From: a virus
IMG/VR virus record: IMGVR_UViG_3300036770_004723
Span: 222,585 to 286,584 of that record
Length of the DNA stretch: 64,000 bases
Direction: 5' to 3' (one strand)
In this document: positions 42,058-50,202 of the stretch, piece after piece
How positions within the stretch are numbered: the first letter of the stretch is position 1
How the letters are laid out: every line of letters starts with the position of its first letter
The notes under the pieces: generated by a model
What the model was told of the DNA's origin: nothing
Seen by the model: the letters and a program-made list of their open reading frames with translations, nothing else
Databases searched by the model: none
Program-made: the position numbers and the translations under genes

Positions 42058-42855
42058 TTATTCTATTTTATTCAATAGAACACAGATTTCATTAAACTGA
42101 TCTGATTGATCTCGGCGAATCTGCATGTCCACCAATAGCTGTCTAATCTGATCGACGTTTTCTTTATTCTTATTAATGGATTCACTGCTTTTGCTTTTGG
42201 TAATAGGTGTCTTATGAACAGCATCTTTAAACAGTATATCAATTTCAGGCTGCTTGAGTTTCTGGATAAGCATAATTCTACTACTATCAATACCTAAATC
42301 AAGTAACTGTTGTTTTGTATAGATTTTTGTTTTAGCCTCGACAGTAAAATCGTCAATAGCATAATCCAATCCAAGATCCACACTTCTAACAAAAGAAAGT
42401 TTGTGTGCCCACATAACTGTACGTTCCTTTAGATCTATATAAAGATCTTTAGTGAAAGTACTCATGTATGAACCTAATCTAGTTTCATTCACACAGTATA
42501 GTGTGGAGTTAAAGCAAAAGTAAAGACTTTCTTCAGGCATGGGTTTGCCGTTTTTAAACGCAATAAAAGTTCCGGCATCCGTTTTCACAGCAAATTCATT
42601 CACTAAAAATAAATCCGTACTTTTTGCTACAGAATCACAATATTCTGTGCCTTCAGCGAAATAAGGTTTGGCTATACGAAAACGATTTAACTCAGGTGAC
42701 TTCAAACGTTTACGTTCATAAAGACTTGCATTAAGATGCGTAGAATCTTTGACTTCACTTACTACCGCGATAAAGTTCTTATCGCGTGTAACAATAAGAT
42801 ACTTATTTGACAAAGCTTTTTCGCGATCAAATTCCATAAGATGTGTAATAAACAT
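42058..42855 (-). CDS. Unknown protein
   Basis: 265 residues from the ATG at 42855 (AAGGAAATTAAA upstream); the longer frame to 42918 lies in the previous gene. Beta-rich front two thirds and a helical, charged tail. No family recognised. Confidence 0.83.
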   Translation of the reverse strand: MFITHLMEFDREKALSNKYLIVTRDKNFIAVVSEVKDSTHLNASLYERKRLKSPELNRFRIAKPYFAEGTEYCDSVAKSTDLFLVNEFAVKTDAGTFIAFKNGKPMPEESLYFCFNSTLYCVNETRLGSYMSTFTKDLYIDLKERTVMWAHKLSFVRSVDLGLDYAIDDFTVEAKTKIYTKQQLLDLGIDSSRIMLIQKLKQPEIDILFKDAVHKTPITKSKSSESINKNKENVDQIRQLLVDMQIRRDQSDQFNEICVLLNKIE

Positions 42856-42856
42856 T

Positions 42857-43198
42857 TTAATTTCCTTTGCAGATAAAGGCAGGAACAGAATAAATTTGAC
42901 CATCAACCCGTACAACATCTTTGTGTCCAGATGCAGGCGCTACCAAATCTTTTCTATCAGGTAATGCGTCCAATACAATTGCACTTACAATCAAAAGCGT
43001 TTCAGGTTCTGGATCAGGCAAACCAGTTACAGTACCATACTTGATTGTATGCAATGGAATACCTAAAACCTCGCCGTGGTATAAATGGTCAGAAGTAACA
43101 CGGGCAATTCCAGAAGATTTAAATTCCAAGATCTGGATTTGACCGGCATTAAGTAATTGAATACGTACAGTATGCGGAGTAAAATTCAGGATTTTCAT
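42857..43198 (-). CDS. Conserved phage protein of the NLTPH type
   Basis: 113 residues. Starts with a strand ILNFTPHTVRI and has SSGIARV, GLPDPEPETLLIVSAIV and RKDLVAPASGHKDVVR in order. I recognise this pattern from many phage and bacterial hypothetical proteins, without a known function. All-beta. Confidence 0.8.
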   Translation of the reverse strand: MKILNFTPHTVRIQLLNAGQIQILEFKSSGIARVTSDHLYHGEVLGIPLHTIKYGTVTGLPDPEPETLLIVSAIVLDALPDRKDLVAPASGHKDVVRVDGQIYSVPAFICKGN

Positions 43199-44094
43199 AG
43201 GTGTTCCTTTGAATGTTTCTGTTCTTGATCTTTGTAATAAGGCACTACAACTTCCAACAACTTTTTATAGTTTACTGTACTGTTGATGACTAACGGGTTG
43301 ATAAATTTTGTTAAAGCATTTGGATTTTTCAGACCTTGAATTTGTCGGATCAACTCGTGATAATTTGCTTCCTCTACCGTATGACTTATAAGTGTCCAAC
43401 TTCGGATAAGTCCCTCAAGGTAGTCAAGTTCACGATAATTATGAACTTTAATTACTTCTTTTTCGTAATCTTCAAAACCTTCTAAAGTCCATTTATCTAT
43501 CAATGCGCAGAATTGCGTTTTTACTAAAGATTCTTCAAACTTTTGATCCGCGTACCTGCCTTCAAAAGCCTTAAAGTCTTTGGAAAAGACTGACGTTGCT
43601 TGTAACACAAATTCATGAGCATGTTGGTAATATGAGCGCATGATCTCACCCGGTGTTGCAATAGCTGTTACTATAGCATTGGCAGCGTGAAAAGGTGCAA
43701 GATAATAGCACATTAAAGGACTTTTTTCTTCTTCCAGTTTTTTAATCTCAAGTCTTGCTATACTGGCTTTAAGAATAAGATCGCGATCTTTTTTGCCTGA
43801 TCTGTAATTGGCAATCAATTCACGAAAAATACTAAACTGCGGGTAATAATGTTCTACTATAGGTAAAACACGCTCGGCTAAATTCACAGATAACTCACGC
43901 AACTGATCTTCCATGAATGAAGGAAAACAATCTTGTGAAGTTATGTAATACAACGGAATTGCAATTCTGTCATACGACTTACACCACACAGCTAAAGGCA
44001 CGTTAGCACTCGCACCAAACAAGTGTATAAAATGTTGCTGTTCTTTATTATCCAGTTTTGCATTTAAAATACTTTTAAGAGTAACTGTTTTCAT
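43195..44094 (-). CDS. Unknown helical protein
   Basis: 299 residues from the ATG at 44094. The longer frame to 44190 reads through a terminator hairpin and is rejected. Nearly all helical; several tyrosine-rich stretches in the middle. No family recognised. Confidence 0.83.
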   Translation of the reverse strand: MKTVTLKSILNAKLDNKEQQHFIHLFGASANVPLAVWCKSYDRIAIPLYYITSQDCFPSFMEDQLRELSVNLAERVLPIVEHYYPQFSIFRELIANYRSGKKDRDLILKASIARLEIKKLEEEKSPLMCYYLAPFHAANAIVTAIATPGEIMRSYYQHAHEFVLQATSVFSKDFKAFEGRYADQKFEESLVKTQFCALIDKWTLEGFEDYEKEVIKVHNYRELDYLEGLIRSWTLISHTVEEANYHELIRQIQGLKNPNALTKFINPLVINSTVNYKKLLEVVVPYYKDQEQKHSKEHL

Positions 44095-44103
44095 AAGATT
44101 TTC

Positions 44104-44137
44104 CTTTAAAAAGAAGGTACGTAAATACGTACCTTCT
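44104..44137 (-). terminator. Terminator after the 39-residue membrane peptide gene
   Basis: Eleven-base stem (44112-44122 with 44127-44137), four-base loop, followed by TTTTTAAAGG in transcript direction. Confidence 0.88.
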
Positions 44138-44143
44138 ACCAAT

Positions 44144-44263
44144 TTATTTTTTACCTTTAGATTTTTCACGTTCAACTTGCTTACGGCCATCGCGTATTGT
44201 CAGTGCTATACCTACCACACATACCATAGCAAGAACTATAACCACTATTTCAAATGTACTCAT
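44144..44263 (-). CDS. 39-residue single-helix membrane peptide
   Basis: ATG at 44263 with a perfect AAAGGAGATTGTT upstream; stop at 44144. One helix (about 4-24) and a very basic tail (RDGRKQVEREKSKGKK). It stands alone between conserved promoter P2 (about 25 bases upstream) and a strong terminator, so it may be made in high amounts. Confidence 0.82.
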   Translation of the reverse strand: MSTFEIVVIVLAMVCVVGIALTIRDGRKQVEREKSKGKK

Positions 44264-44287
44264 AACAATCTCCTTTAAATTGAGATC

Positions 44288-44345
44288 ATTATACTAAAAA
44301 TTTAGGTAGCTGTAAATGGATGTTCTTGACACACCTAGATCAGTT
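44288..44345 (-). promoter_or_regulatory. Conserved boxed promoter P2
   Basis: -10 TATAAT 44288-44293, 17 bases, TTTACA 44311-44316, 9 bases, box AACTGATCTAGGTGTGTCAA 44326-44345. Drives the 39-residue membrane peptide. Confidence 0.88.
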
Positions 44346-44398
44346 CGTTTAATGGTAATAATTATAGGTACTGATTATAAGTACCTATAATTAAATCA

Positions 44399-44503
44399 CT
44401 AATTCTTTTCTTTAACAGGCTTTACTTGTTTTTTAACAACAAACACTGCGGATAAAGGGATTACTTTTTTAGATAACTGCAAAACAATATTTCCTGATCT
44501 CAA
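44399..44503 (-). CDS. Possible 34-residue peptide with TTG start
   Basis: TTG at 44503 overlaps the TGA of the previous gene (TTGA). Product is amphipathic with a lysine-rich end (KKQVKPVKEKN). No ribosome binding site, so translation would depend on coupling. A hairpin (TTATAGGTACTT/AGTACCTATAA type) lies just downstream at 44361-44392. Confidence 0.35.
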   Translation of the reverse strand: MRSGNIVLQLSKKVIPLSAVFVVKKQVKPVKEKN

Positions 44504-45060
44504 AATTGTCTGGATTTTAAACTGGTTATAAACTTATCGAATAGAGCATAAAGGCTGTTATCATGATCCGGCTTTTTTCTATTTGTAACAAAGCGCAGTT
44601 CAATAGATTCTGTACCTTCTTCGATTTCTTCTTTCAGTTCGAAATTGGATACAAAGGTAGGCACTTCATTATCAATTTTTTGAGATACGCAGTAATCACC
44701 TAATACATTAGCCAAAAAGATTGTATTGTAGTTGGCGTAGTGTATTTTATTCAAAACAAACTCTTTTAAATCTGGCTTATCTGTCAGTATTTCCAAAGTA
44801 CGGACAAAACAACCAAAATAATAAAGGGCTTCAGACCTGTTATATGTATCGAACTCAATGGAAATTTCTTTTTCTTTTCTAAAAGCAAGGTCCCCATTAA
44901 GTTCGATCTTCAATAAGTCTTTTACTTGATGTACATCTAATCGCGTAAATGCAGATCCATCAGGCGTCATTGAGTATGACGCCACCACTACCTGCTGCAT
45001 CATTAATAAAATATTAATGTATTGTTGTCTTTCATTCGAAATAACTTTCAGATCTAACAT
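44500..45060 (-). CDS. Unknown protein
   Basis: 186 residues from the ATG at 45060 (GAGGATTATAGT upstream) rather than the frame starting at 45132. Mixed alpha/beta. No family recognised. Confidence 0.8.
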   Translation of the reverse strand: MLDLKVISNERQQYINILLMMQQVVVASYSMTPDGSAFTRLDVHQVKDLLKIELNGDLAFRKEKEISIEFDTYNRSEALYYFGCFVRTLEILTDKPDLKEFVLNKIHYANYNTIFLANVLGDYCVSQKIDNEVPTFVSNFELKEEIEEGTESIELRFVTNRKKPDHDNSLYALFDKFITSLKSRQF

Positions 45061-45073
45061 ACTATAATCCTCG

Positions 45074-45727
45074 TTAAAAGTTTTCCACAAATTTAAGTTC
45101 TTTTCGTTCTTTTCTTTTAGGTTTGGTATCAAATACGTAGAACATTACCCAAGTACAGACAAACGGTACACTACCGTAAACCGAAATATCTAGTGACATC
45201 ATAATGAAAGTTATGGCTACCAGAAAAGCTAATGGGATACGTGATTCAGATTTCAAATGAATTGTTTGCATCAAAAAATTTATAGCATTATCCACACTAC
45301 AATTGTTTACATTAGTCAGTATAGCTGAAACCGCAAACGTGGCAGTAAATACAAAACTTAAAGCAATATTTAACAGATTACTCATTGAATCAACGGCTAG
45401 CACCGCATAAGGTGATATATTATATTCTCTATCAGGTAAATAAAGTGATATACCATAAACGATTAATAATATAACCATCAGTAACACAATTACAGGGCCA
45501 ATTAAGCCTAATGTATAGAATAATAATGTCTTAAAGCTCTCTTTATCAAACGAGTTAAAAAACATTAATTGAAAGCAAAGGCATGGCACTAAATAGTAAA
45601 ATATTAAAGTCAGATCTTCATGGCCTGCCACTATTAAAAGCAATATTAATAGTGACCGCTTAAAACTTTTAAAAACGTTCTTGAAGGTACATCGAATAAG
45701 ATCCCAAATTTCTCGTAGGTTTTCCAT
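45074..45727 (-). CDS. Multi-spanning membrane protein
   Basis: 217 residues with about five hydrophobic segments (near 23-38, 42-58, 67-93, 110-135 and 165-200) and a basic C-terminus (DTKPKRKERKE). Inner-membrane location expected. No family recognised. Confidence 0.82.
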   Translation of the reverse strand: MENLREIWDLIRCTFKNVFKSFKRSLLILLLIVAGHEDLTLIFYYLVPCLCFQLMFFNSFDKESFKTLLFYTLGLIGPVIVLLMVILLIVYGISLYLPDREYNISPYAVLAVDSMSNLLNIALSFVFTATFAVSAILTNVNNCSVDNAINFLMQTIHLKSESRIPLAFLVAITFIMMSLDISVYGSVPFVCTWVMFYVFDTKPKRKERKELKFVENF

Positions 45728-45741
45728 TTTTCATTTTTCCC

Positions 45742-45960
45742 TCAAACAGGTCTCAGGTAAGTAAACGTTGGATGTTCTCCGGCTCTGTCACCAACGGCTT
45801 TAGTTGGCTCAAGATTACTTAACTTACTTAAAGTTTTAAGGTACTCACGATCATTATATTCACAATGCACAAGCAAGTCACCTTGAATTAAGGTCTCAGT
45901 ACTTTCTACAAAACGTACCTTCTTTTTAAGGCCGTTGATTTTCATTTTAAATTCTGACAT
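45742..45960 (-). CDS. Small unknown protein
   Basis: 72 residues, basic front and a PTFTYLRPV end. One of a run of short coupled genes from 45.7 to 47.0 kb. No family recognised. Confidence 0.75.
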   Translation of the reverse strand: MSEFKMKINGLKKKVRFVESTETLIQGDLLVHCEYNDREYLKTLSKLSNLEPTKAVGDRAGEHPTFTYLRPV

Positions 45961-45963
45961 AGC

Positions 45964-46152
45964 TTAATCCTCTACTTTAGTCAAAAACATTATTTTTGTT
46001 TGCCCTACTGTCAAGGATTTACCTTGCTGTAATTTAGATAGTTCTCGTTTCGCTGCATCACTTAATCGAAACTTTTTAATCACTTCGCTGCGCGTCATTG
46101 TTGTTGAAGTGTAAGGAGTACAGATTTTAAACACATCGTTAAGTACTGTCAT
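45964..46152 (-). CDS. Small protein, possible helix-turn-helix
   Basis: 62 residues. MTRSEVIKKFRLSDAAKRELSKL could form two helices around a turn, as in small DNA-binding regulators; the evidence is weak. ATGA overlap with the upstream gene. Confidence 0.65.
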   Translation of the reverse strand: MTVLNDVFKICTPYTSTTMTRSEVIKKFRLSDAAKRELSKLQQGKSLTVGQTKIMFLTKVED

Positions 46153-46433
46153 TTACGGTATTCCTTTGCCAGATCTGCAATAAGTTTTTCAATTTGGGCA
46201 TTTAACGCATTTATCTTTGTTGTGGTTGAGGCCAGAGAATTTGAAATCGAGTCAATACGTTTTGAATCAAGATCCAGATCTAATTGATCTGAACGGGCTT
46301 TGATTCTTTGATTTAATTGCTTTTTCAATTCTCGGGCACTTATTCCTTTAGCGCCCTTTTCTGTACTGACTAAGTTATTAACAAAGTAAATATCTTCCAG
46401 TGCAAGTACGTGAGTGTAATCTTTTGCTTTCAT
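46149..46433 (-). CDS. Coiled-coil protein
   Basis: 94 residues, long amphipathic helix from about 35 to 93 with leucine/isoleucine spacing of a coiled coil. No family recognised. Confidence 0.75.
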   Translation of the reverse strand: MKAKDYTHVLALEDIYFVNNLVSTEKGAKGISARELKKQLNQRIKARSDQLDLDLDSKRIDSISNSLASTTTKINALNAQIEKLIADLAKEYRK

Positions 46434-46642
46434 TGCGGTTTTCCTTGATCTTTTAATCGACGTTTTGCGACATTGATCTCAATCATAATCTTTTCGTTTA
46501 CAGGACGTTTAGGGTAATCCATTATAAAAATACCTTGATCTGAGATCGTCGCGTGCTGAGATTTAGTACCTAGTGAAACTGTTACCGGAAATTTTTTACA
46601 GTGTTCACGTATTTCAGTATAAAGTTTATCGATCTTACTCAT
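46430..46642 (-). CDS. Small unknown protein
   Basis: 70 residues, basic with a strand-rich middle (FPVTVSLGTKSQHATIS) and a C-terminal helix. ATGA overlaps at both ends. Confidence 0.72.
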   Translation of the reverse strand: MSKIDKLYTEIREHCKKFPVTVSLGTKSQHATISDQGIFIMDYPKRPVNEKIMIEINVAKRRLKDQGKPQ

Positions 46643-46971
46643 TTGGTTTCTTCCTCTGCGTTTTCAACCAATTTCAAACAACTAGGTTCATACTCAAACA
46701 GCATACCTAATGCAGAATGTTCTGTACGTGTATCTACTGTGATACGTACCTTGTAAGGATAACGGCCTCCATTATAGATACCGCGATCTGCTTCATTTAA
46801 TTTTTCAAGAACTCCGTACATATTCGTTCCGGCAATTTGAACTGTTTTTCCTTTGTTTTGCTCAAACCAGTTTCGATGTTCGTCTGTTGGCCCACCTTCA
46901 TACCGGATAAATTGTTCTTGTACTGCACGAGGCATACCAAGGATCAAACTGGCTGTAGTAGAATCAATCAT
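46639..46971 (-). CDS. Unknown protein
   Basis: 110 residues; strand-rich middle with KTVQIAGTNMYGVLEKL and YPYKVRITVDTRT, which resembles a small beta barrel. No family recognised. Confidence 0.77.
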   Translation of the reverse strand: MIDSTTASLILGMPRAVQEQFIRYEGGPTDEHRNWFEQNKGKTVQIAGTNMYGVLEKLNEADRGIYNGGRYPYKVRITVDTRTEHSALGMLFEYEPSCLKLVENAEEETK

Positions 46972-47462
46972 TTGTTTATTCCTTCTATTGCGGTCAAAAG
47001 TTCACGGATTTGACTTAATTCGGTAGATTGGTCTGTTGGTACTTGCAAAATTTGAAGTTTATTTTCGATTTGGTCTGTTAGTTCTGCTGTTACCTCAGAC
47101 CGTTCTTTGCCGTAACTTTCCAGTAATTCAAGGCCGTAGTATTTACCTACTGTAAAAAATAGTTCTTCTTCTTTAATGTCCCGTACAACATTTTTACGTA
47201 CATCTTTTAAGATCTTGTACGTACACTGTTCTTCTATATGTGAAAGTACAAGATCTGCCTGATACATAAGTTTTGGATTTTCAAAACTTTTTACATCTGA
47301 ACATTTAGTGGTTACTATTACTACTTCAATGTCGGTTGATACAGTACTAAAGTCAGAACGTTCCAAAAATCTAACAGAATAAATCTTTGCAAGTTTTTGA
47401 CTTAAAGCCGCAATATTATCATTTGCTGCTGGCGATTCGGGAAAAATTAAAAGAATTTTCAT
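46968..47462 (-). CDS. Unknown Rossmann-like protein
   Basis: 164 residues from the ATG at 47462 (AGGAGTAAGCAA upstream). ILLIFPESPAANDNIAALSQKL and a VVIVTTKC strand resemble a flavodoxin- or Rossmann-like start, but no cofactor motif is clear. Confidence 0.78.
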   Translation of the reverse strand: MKILLIFPESPAANDNIAALSQKLAKIYSVRFLERSDFSTVSTDIEVVIVTTKCSDVKSFENPKLMYQADLVLSHIEEQCTYKILKDVRKNVVRDIKEEELFFTVGKYYGLELLESYGKERSEVTAELTDQIENKLQILQVPTDQSTELSQIRELLTAIEGINK

Positions 47463-47472
47463 TTGCTTACTC

Positions 47473-47955
47473 CTAGTCTTCGAATACCCAATTTTCAGAA
47501 CATAAATCACATAAGAGCATAAATCTAGGTAAGCTGTGAATACTTGGATCATCAGGTAACTGGTTCCATAAAGTTTCCATTAATTTTGCAGCTTGCTGGC
47601 CAGCTTTCATGGATCTTTCTGTGAACGGCACTGTTGAAATGTTTTTATTAAAATTTTCAATTTCTTCGATTATTTCACTTAAGTAACTGTGTTTATTTTG
47701 GTATTCAGGTAAGTTTGAGGATACCACAATCAAGGCATACCACCAACTTAATGGATTTTGAATTTTGATTGTACCACGTACCATGTCACGGATTAATTTT
47801 CTACCTGCATAAGCAAAAACAATTTCAGTCATTGGAAGAAAAGTTTCTTCTCCCGCTTTATCTACACTGTACCCAGTTACACCGTTATAAGTGATTGGTT
47901 CATTGCCTAAAGCACGGAAAAATTTGTTACCTTTGGCAAAAATATAAAGTGACAT
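47473..47955 (-). CDS. Unknown protein
   Basis: 160 residues. Strand-rich first 50 residues, then helices; ends in a short cysteine-bearing tail (LCDLCSENWVFED). No family recognised. Confidence 0.8.
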   Translation of the reverse strand: MSLYIFAKGNKFFRALGNEPITYNGVTGYSVDKAGEETFLPMTEIVFAYAGRKLIRDMVRGTIKIQNPLSWWYALIVVSSNLPEYQNKHSYLSEIIEEIENFNKNISTVPFTERSMKAGQQAAKLMETLWNQLPDDPSIHSLPRFMLLCDLCSENWVFED

Positions 47956-47970
47956 ATTAAAATCCTTTAA

Positions 47971-48432
47971 TTAGTTTGGTAATACGTAAACATAAACTTT
48001 TTTAACAGAGTCTTCCATAAATTCTTTATAAAATGTATTTATGTACCCACAAGCATTTAGTGTGGCAAGAAAGCTATTTAGATAAGTAACATTGTGTGTT
48101 TGGTCAAAAACATCTGTTTGCTTAAGGTAGATATAATTGCCATCCTCTAGCATTAATCCGGCTAAACACTTAATGTAATTAGATACGACCAGAATAAAGC
48201 AATCTTCATCCTGATTATTTAAATCAGATGCCAATTGCGTATAACCTGAAGGCTCACGTACATAAAGATTTAAAATTTCTCTACCATTATCCACAGATCT
48301 CGATATTGCAAACTTAATAGAAAAGTATTGCAGATTAATTTTTATCTCCATGAGATAATTTTCAGTAGCTAAAAGGTAGTTTACGCTATCACAGTTTAAA
48401 TAGCGGAGGCAAATATGCTCAATAAGAGACAT
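47971..48432 (-). CDS. Unknown protein, paralogue of 58588-59040
   Basis: 153 residues from the ATG at 48432 (AAGGAGATTAAA upstream). Shares with the 58.6 kb product the segment V-NYIK-LAG or L-KYIT-LAK, a TYLNSFLATLNACGYI stretch (LYYDDFLDMLHAASYI in the other), and a final KVYVYVL (TTVYVI). Function unknown. Confidence 0.82.
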   Translation of the reverse strand: MSLIEHICLRYLNCDSVNYLLATENYLMEIKINLQYFSIKFAISRSVDNGREILNLYVREPSGYTQLASDLNNQDEDCFILVVSNYIKCLAGLMLEDGNYIYLKQTDVFDQTHNVTYLNSFLATLNACGYINTFYKEFMEDSVKKVYVYVLPN

Positions 48433-48433
48433 T

Positions 48434-48952
48434 TTAATCTCCTTGGCTTTCAGCAAATTTCAACAGTGCTAACTTAGCCAGTTCTTCTGGAAATCTCAAA
48501 CTAATTTTTACGATCTCACCTTCGATAATAGTTGTATCTTCATCTAATTTTAAAGCAAGTGCTAGTGTGAACTTACCGAAAAATTCTACTATGGCACGAT
48601 AAGACCAGTTTGGTTTTTTACGGGCTTCGATAATACACTGCATAACTATTTCATTTAGAAAAGTATAGCAGTTTGGAGTTTCACCTATAATAGTTTTATA
48701 GATAAAATCTTTTTCGGCCGTTGACCCAGTAGATTCTTTACAATAAAGAACACGGACATGTTTAGCAAACACATTTTTTATCTGATTTGTTGAACTGTCC
48801 TTTTTGCAGCTTTTAAACAGATCGTTTGCTATCTCACTGCAAAGTTTGTCGTCAAGTTTTCCGTCCTTACTGTACAACGATAAAAATACACTGTTAGCAA
48901 ATAAGGTAAATGTTTTTTGTGCGCAAGCAAAAGCCTTAGATTGATGTTGCAT
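48434..48952 (-). CDS. Unknown helical protein
   Basis: 172 residues, helix-rich, ATG start close to the previous stop. No family recognised. Confidence 0.82.
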   Translation of the reverse strand: MQHQSKAFACAQKTFTLFANSVFLSLYSKDGKLDDKLCSEIANDLFKSCKKDSSTNQIKNVFAKHVRVLYCKESTGSTAEKDFIYKTIIGETPNCYTFLNEIVMQCIIEARKKPNWSYRAIVEFFGKFTLALALKLDEDTTIIEGEIVKISLRFPEELAKLALLKFAESQGD

Positions 48953-48953
48953 G

Positions 48954-49403
48954 TTAATCTCCTAATTTTTTAATTAAACTGTTTAACGTTTGCTTACAAG
49001 AAGATAAACCTTGATATGTAGGCAAACCTTGATCGTAACAAAAGCTATCAAGTTCTTTATCACTTAAAGAGTTAAAGTCTTTTGCTGTTTCTGAGTAAGG
49101 CTGCAACAAGAATCTTACGGCACTATTGACATCGCTGTTAGTTACAGCCATAGTTTTCTTGATCTGTTGTTCCAGATTTTTCAAAGCAAAGTAAATGCCC
49201 AAATCAACTTCAGGGACACCTAACGTAACTGGCTTACACAGGCTTTGGAAAGTATGGCCTGTAGGATAAAGTTCTTGAAAGTACTGATGAAATTGTTCAG
49301 CATTATCACAGAACACACTTTCAACTTCATGCAAACTTTCATCCATAAAGCCGAGACTGTTTTGAAAGTCATGAATTTTGTAAATCATAAAAAATATTTT
49401 CAT
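48954..49403 (-). CDS. Unknown protein
   Basis: 149 residues, acidic, ATG start with GGAAACACACT upstream; overlaps the upstream gene by one base. No family recognised. Confidence 0.8.
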   Translation of the reverse strand: MKIFFMIYKIHDFQNSLGFMDESLHEVESVFCDNAEQFHQYFQELYPTGHTFQSLCKPVTLGVPEVDLGIYFALKNLEQQIKKTMAVTNSDVNSAVRFLLQPYSETAKDFNSLSDKELDSFCYDQGLPTYQGLSSCKQTLNSLIKKLGD

Positions 49404-49603
49404 TAGTGTGTTTCCTTATTAGCTTGAGCTACAGCCGCAGAAAGTTTGTCAGTAAACACTAGCCAATCTAACCAATCGTTGAATGGCATCATACGGCCGT
49501 AGTCACTGAATTCGAAATTTAACCGATCATACATTTCTCTAAGTGTTTCACCTTGAGCATTTTTGAAGATTTTGTTTGAGTTACTTTCTGTAGACGTATT
49601 CAT
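49403..49603 (-). CDS. Small unknown protein, first gene after promoter P3
   Basis: 66 residues; N-terminal N/S/E-rich, central helix with tryptophans (FNDWLDWLVFTDKL). About 30 bases after the TATAAT of P3. Confidence 0.75.
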   Translation of the reverse strand: MNTSTESNSNKIFKNAQGETLREMYDRLNFEFSDYGRMMPFNDWLDWLVFTDKLSAAVAQANKETH

Positions 49604-49632
49604 GATATTTACCTCTTTGTTAAGATGTGTAT

Positions 49633-49690
49633 ATTATAACAAAAATCTGTAGGTCAGTAAATCACTGTTTTTGACACACCTAGATCAGTT
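49633..49690 (-). promoter_or_regulatory. Conserved boxed promoter P3
   Basis: -10 TATAAT 49633-49638, 17 bases, TTTACT 49656-49661, 9 bases, box identical to P2 at 49671-49690. The box begins inside the stop codon (AACTGA) of the 49685 gene. Confidence 0.88.
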
Positions 49691-49900
49691 ATAGGTAAAA
49701 CAAGTAACGAACTTCTCAATGGTTCCGTACCCAAATTCTCTATAAAGATCTTGCACAGTATAGCCAAACTTTTCTATTTTTATTTGTTTAATTTGCTTAC
49801 TGTTTTCCAACATATATAGAAGTGAAGACAAACACTTTAAATCATCTATAAGGCAGTGGTTAATTTCATCACCATTTGTAAGCCATAGTACCTTTAACAT
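49685..49900 (-). CDS. Small unknown protein
   Basis: 71 residues, helical with strands at both ends. Its stop TGA lies within the promoter P3 box. No family recognised. Confidence 0.75.
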   Translation of the reverse strand: MLKVLWLTNGDEINHCLIDDLKCLSSLLYMLENSKQIKQIKIEKFGYTVQDLYREFGYGTIEKFVTCFTYN

Positions 49901-49925
49901 ATTGACCTCAAAAACTTTTCAGCTG

Positions 49926-50147
49926 TTATAATGTTGTACTACATTCGTGACACACAATTTGTTTATTGTGTTGTATACTAAGTTGATTCAATTGATCTTC
50001 AGTGTAAGGAATTGATGACACCTCTACTACGTTAAAAACTTCTTTTTCTTTTCCTTCCGTGTTAACGTATTCATCTAAATAGCCTGCTCTATATTCAATG
50101 GTTAATTCAGGCAGTAGGTTAATATTTTTAATTTTTGTGTTTGTCAT
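49926..50147 (-). CDS. Small unknown protein
   Basis: 73 residues from the ATG at 50147 (GGAAACATACT upstream). C-terminal CHEC could bind metal. Follows a terminator-like palindrome. Confidence 0.75.
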   Translation of the reverse strand: MTNTKIKNINLLPELTIEYRAGYLDEYVNTEGKEKEVFNVVEVSSIPYTEDQLNQLSIQHNKQIVCHECSTTL

Positions 50148-50165
50148 AGTATGTTTCCAAAACAA

Positions 50166-50187
50166 AAAGGCGGAATATTCCGCCTTT
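50166..50187 (-). terminator. Perfect 22-base palindrome terminator
   Basis: AAAGGCGGAAT/ATTCCGCCTTT with a T-rich run after it in transcript direction (TTTTTGTTTT). It lies between the 50203 gene and the 49926 gene and right after a CTGTAAAT motif. Confidence 0.88.
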
Positions 50188-50192
50188 AATGT

Positions 50193-50200
50193 ATTTACAG
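50193..50200 (-). promoter_or_regulatory. CTGTAAAT intergenic motif, copy 6
   Basis: AAATCTGTAAATAC in minus orientation starts three bases after the stop of the 50203 gene and precedes the palindrome by five bases. Confidence 0.4.
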
Positions 50201-50202
50201 AT

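Noticed and set aside
44095-44190. N-terminal extension of the 43195 gene
   Set aside because: Would read through a strong terminator hairpin and part of another gene; the ATG at 44094 is preferred.
44495-44515. Programmed frameshift joining the 44500 gene to the 34-codon frame
   Set aside because: The sequence before the stop does not form a proper slippery heptamer; a TTGA overlap start explains the frame more simply.
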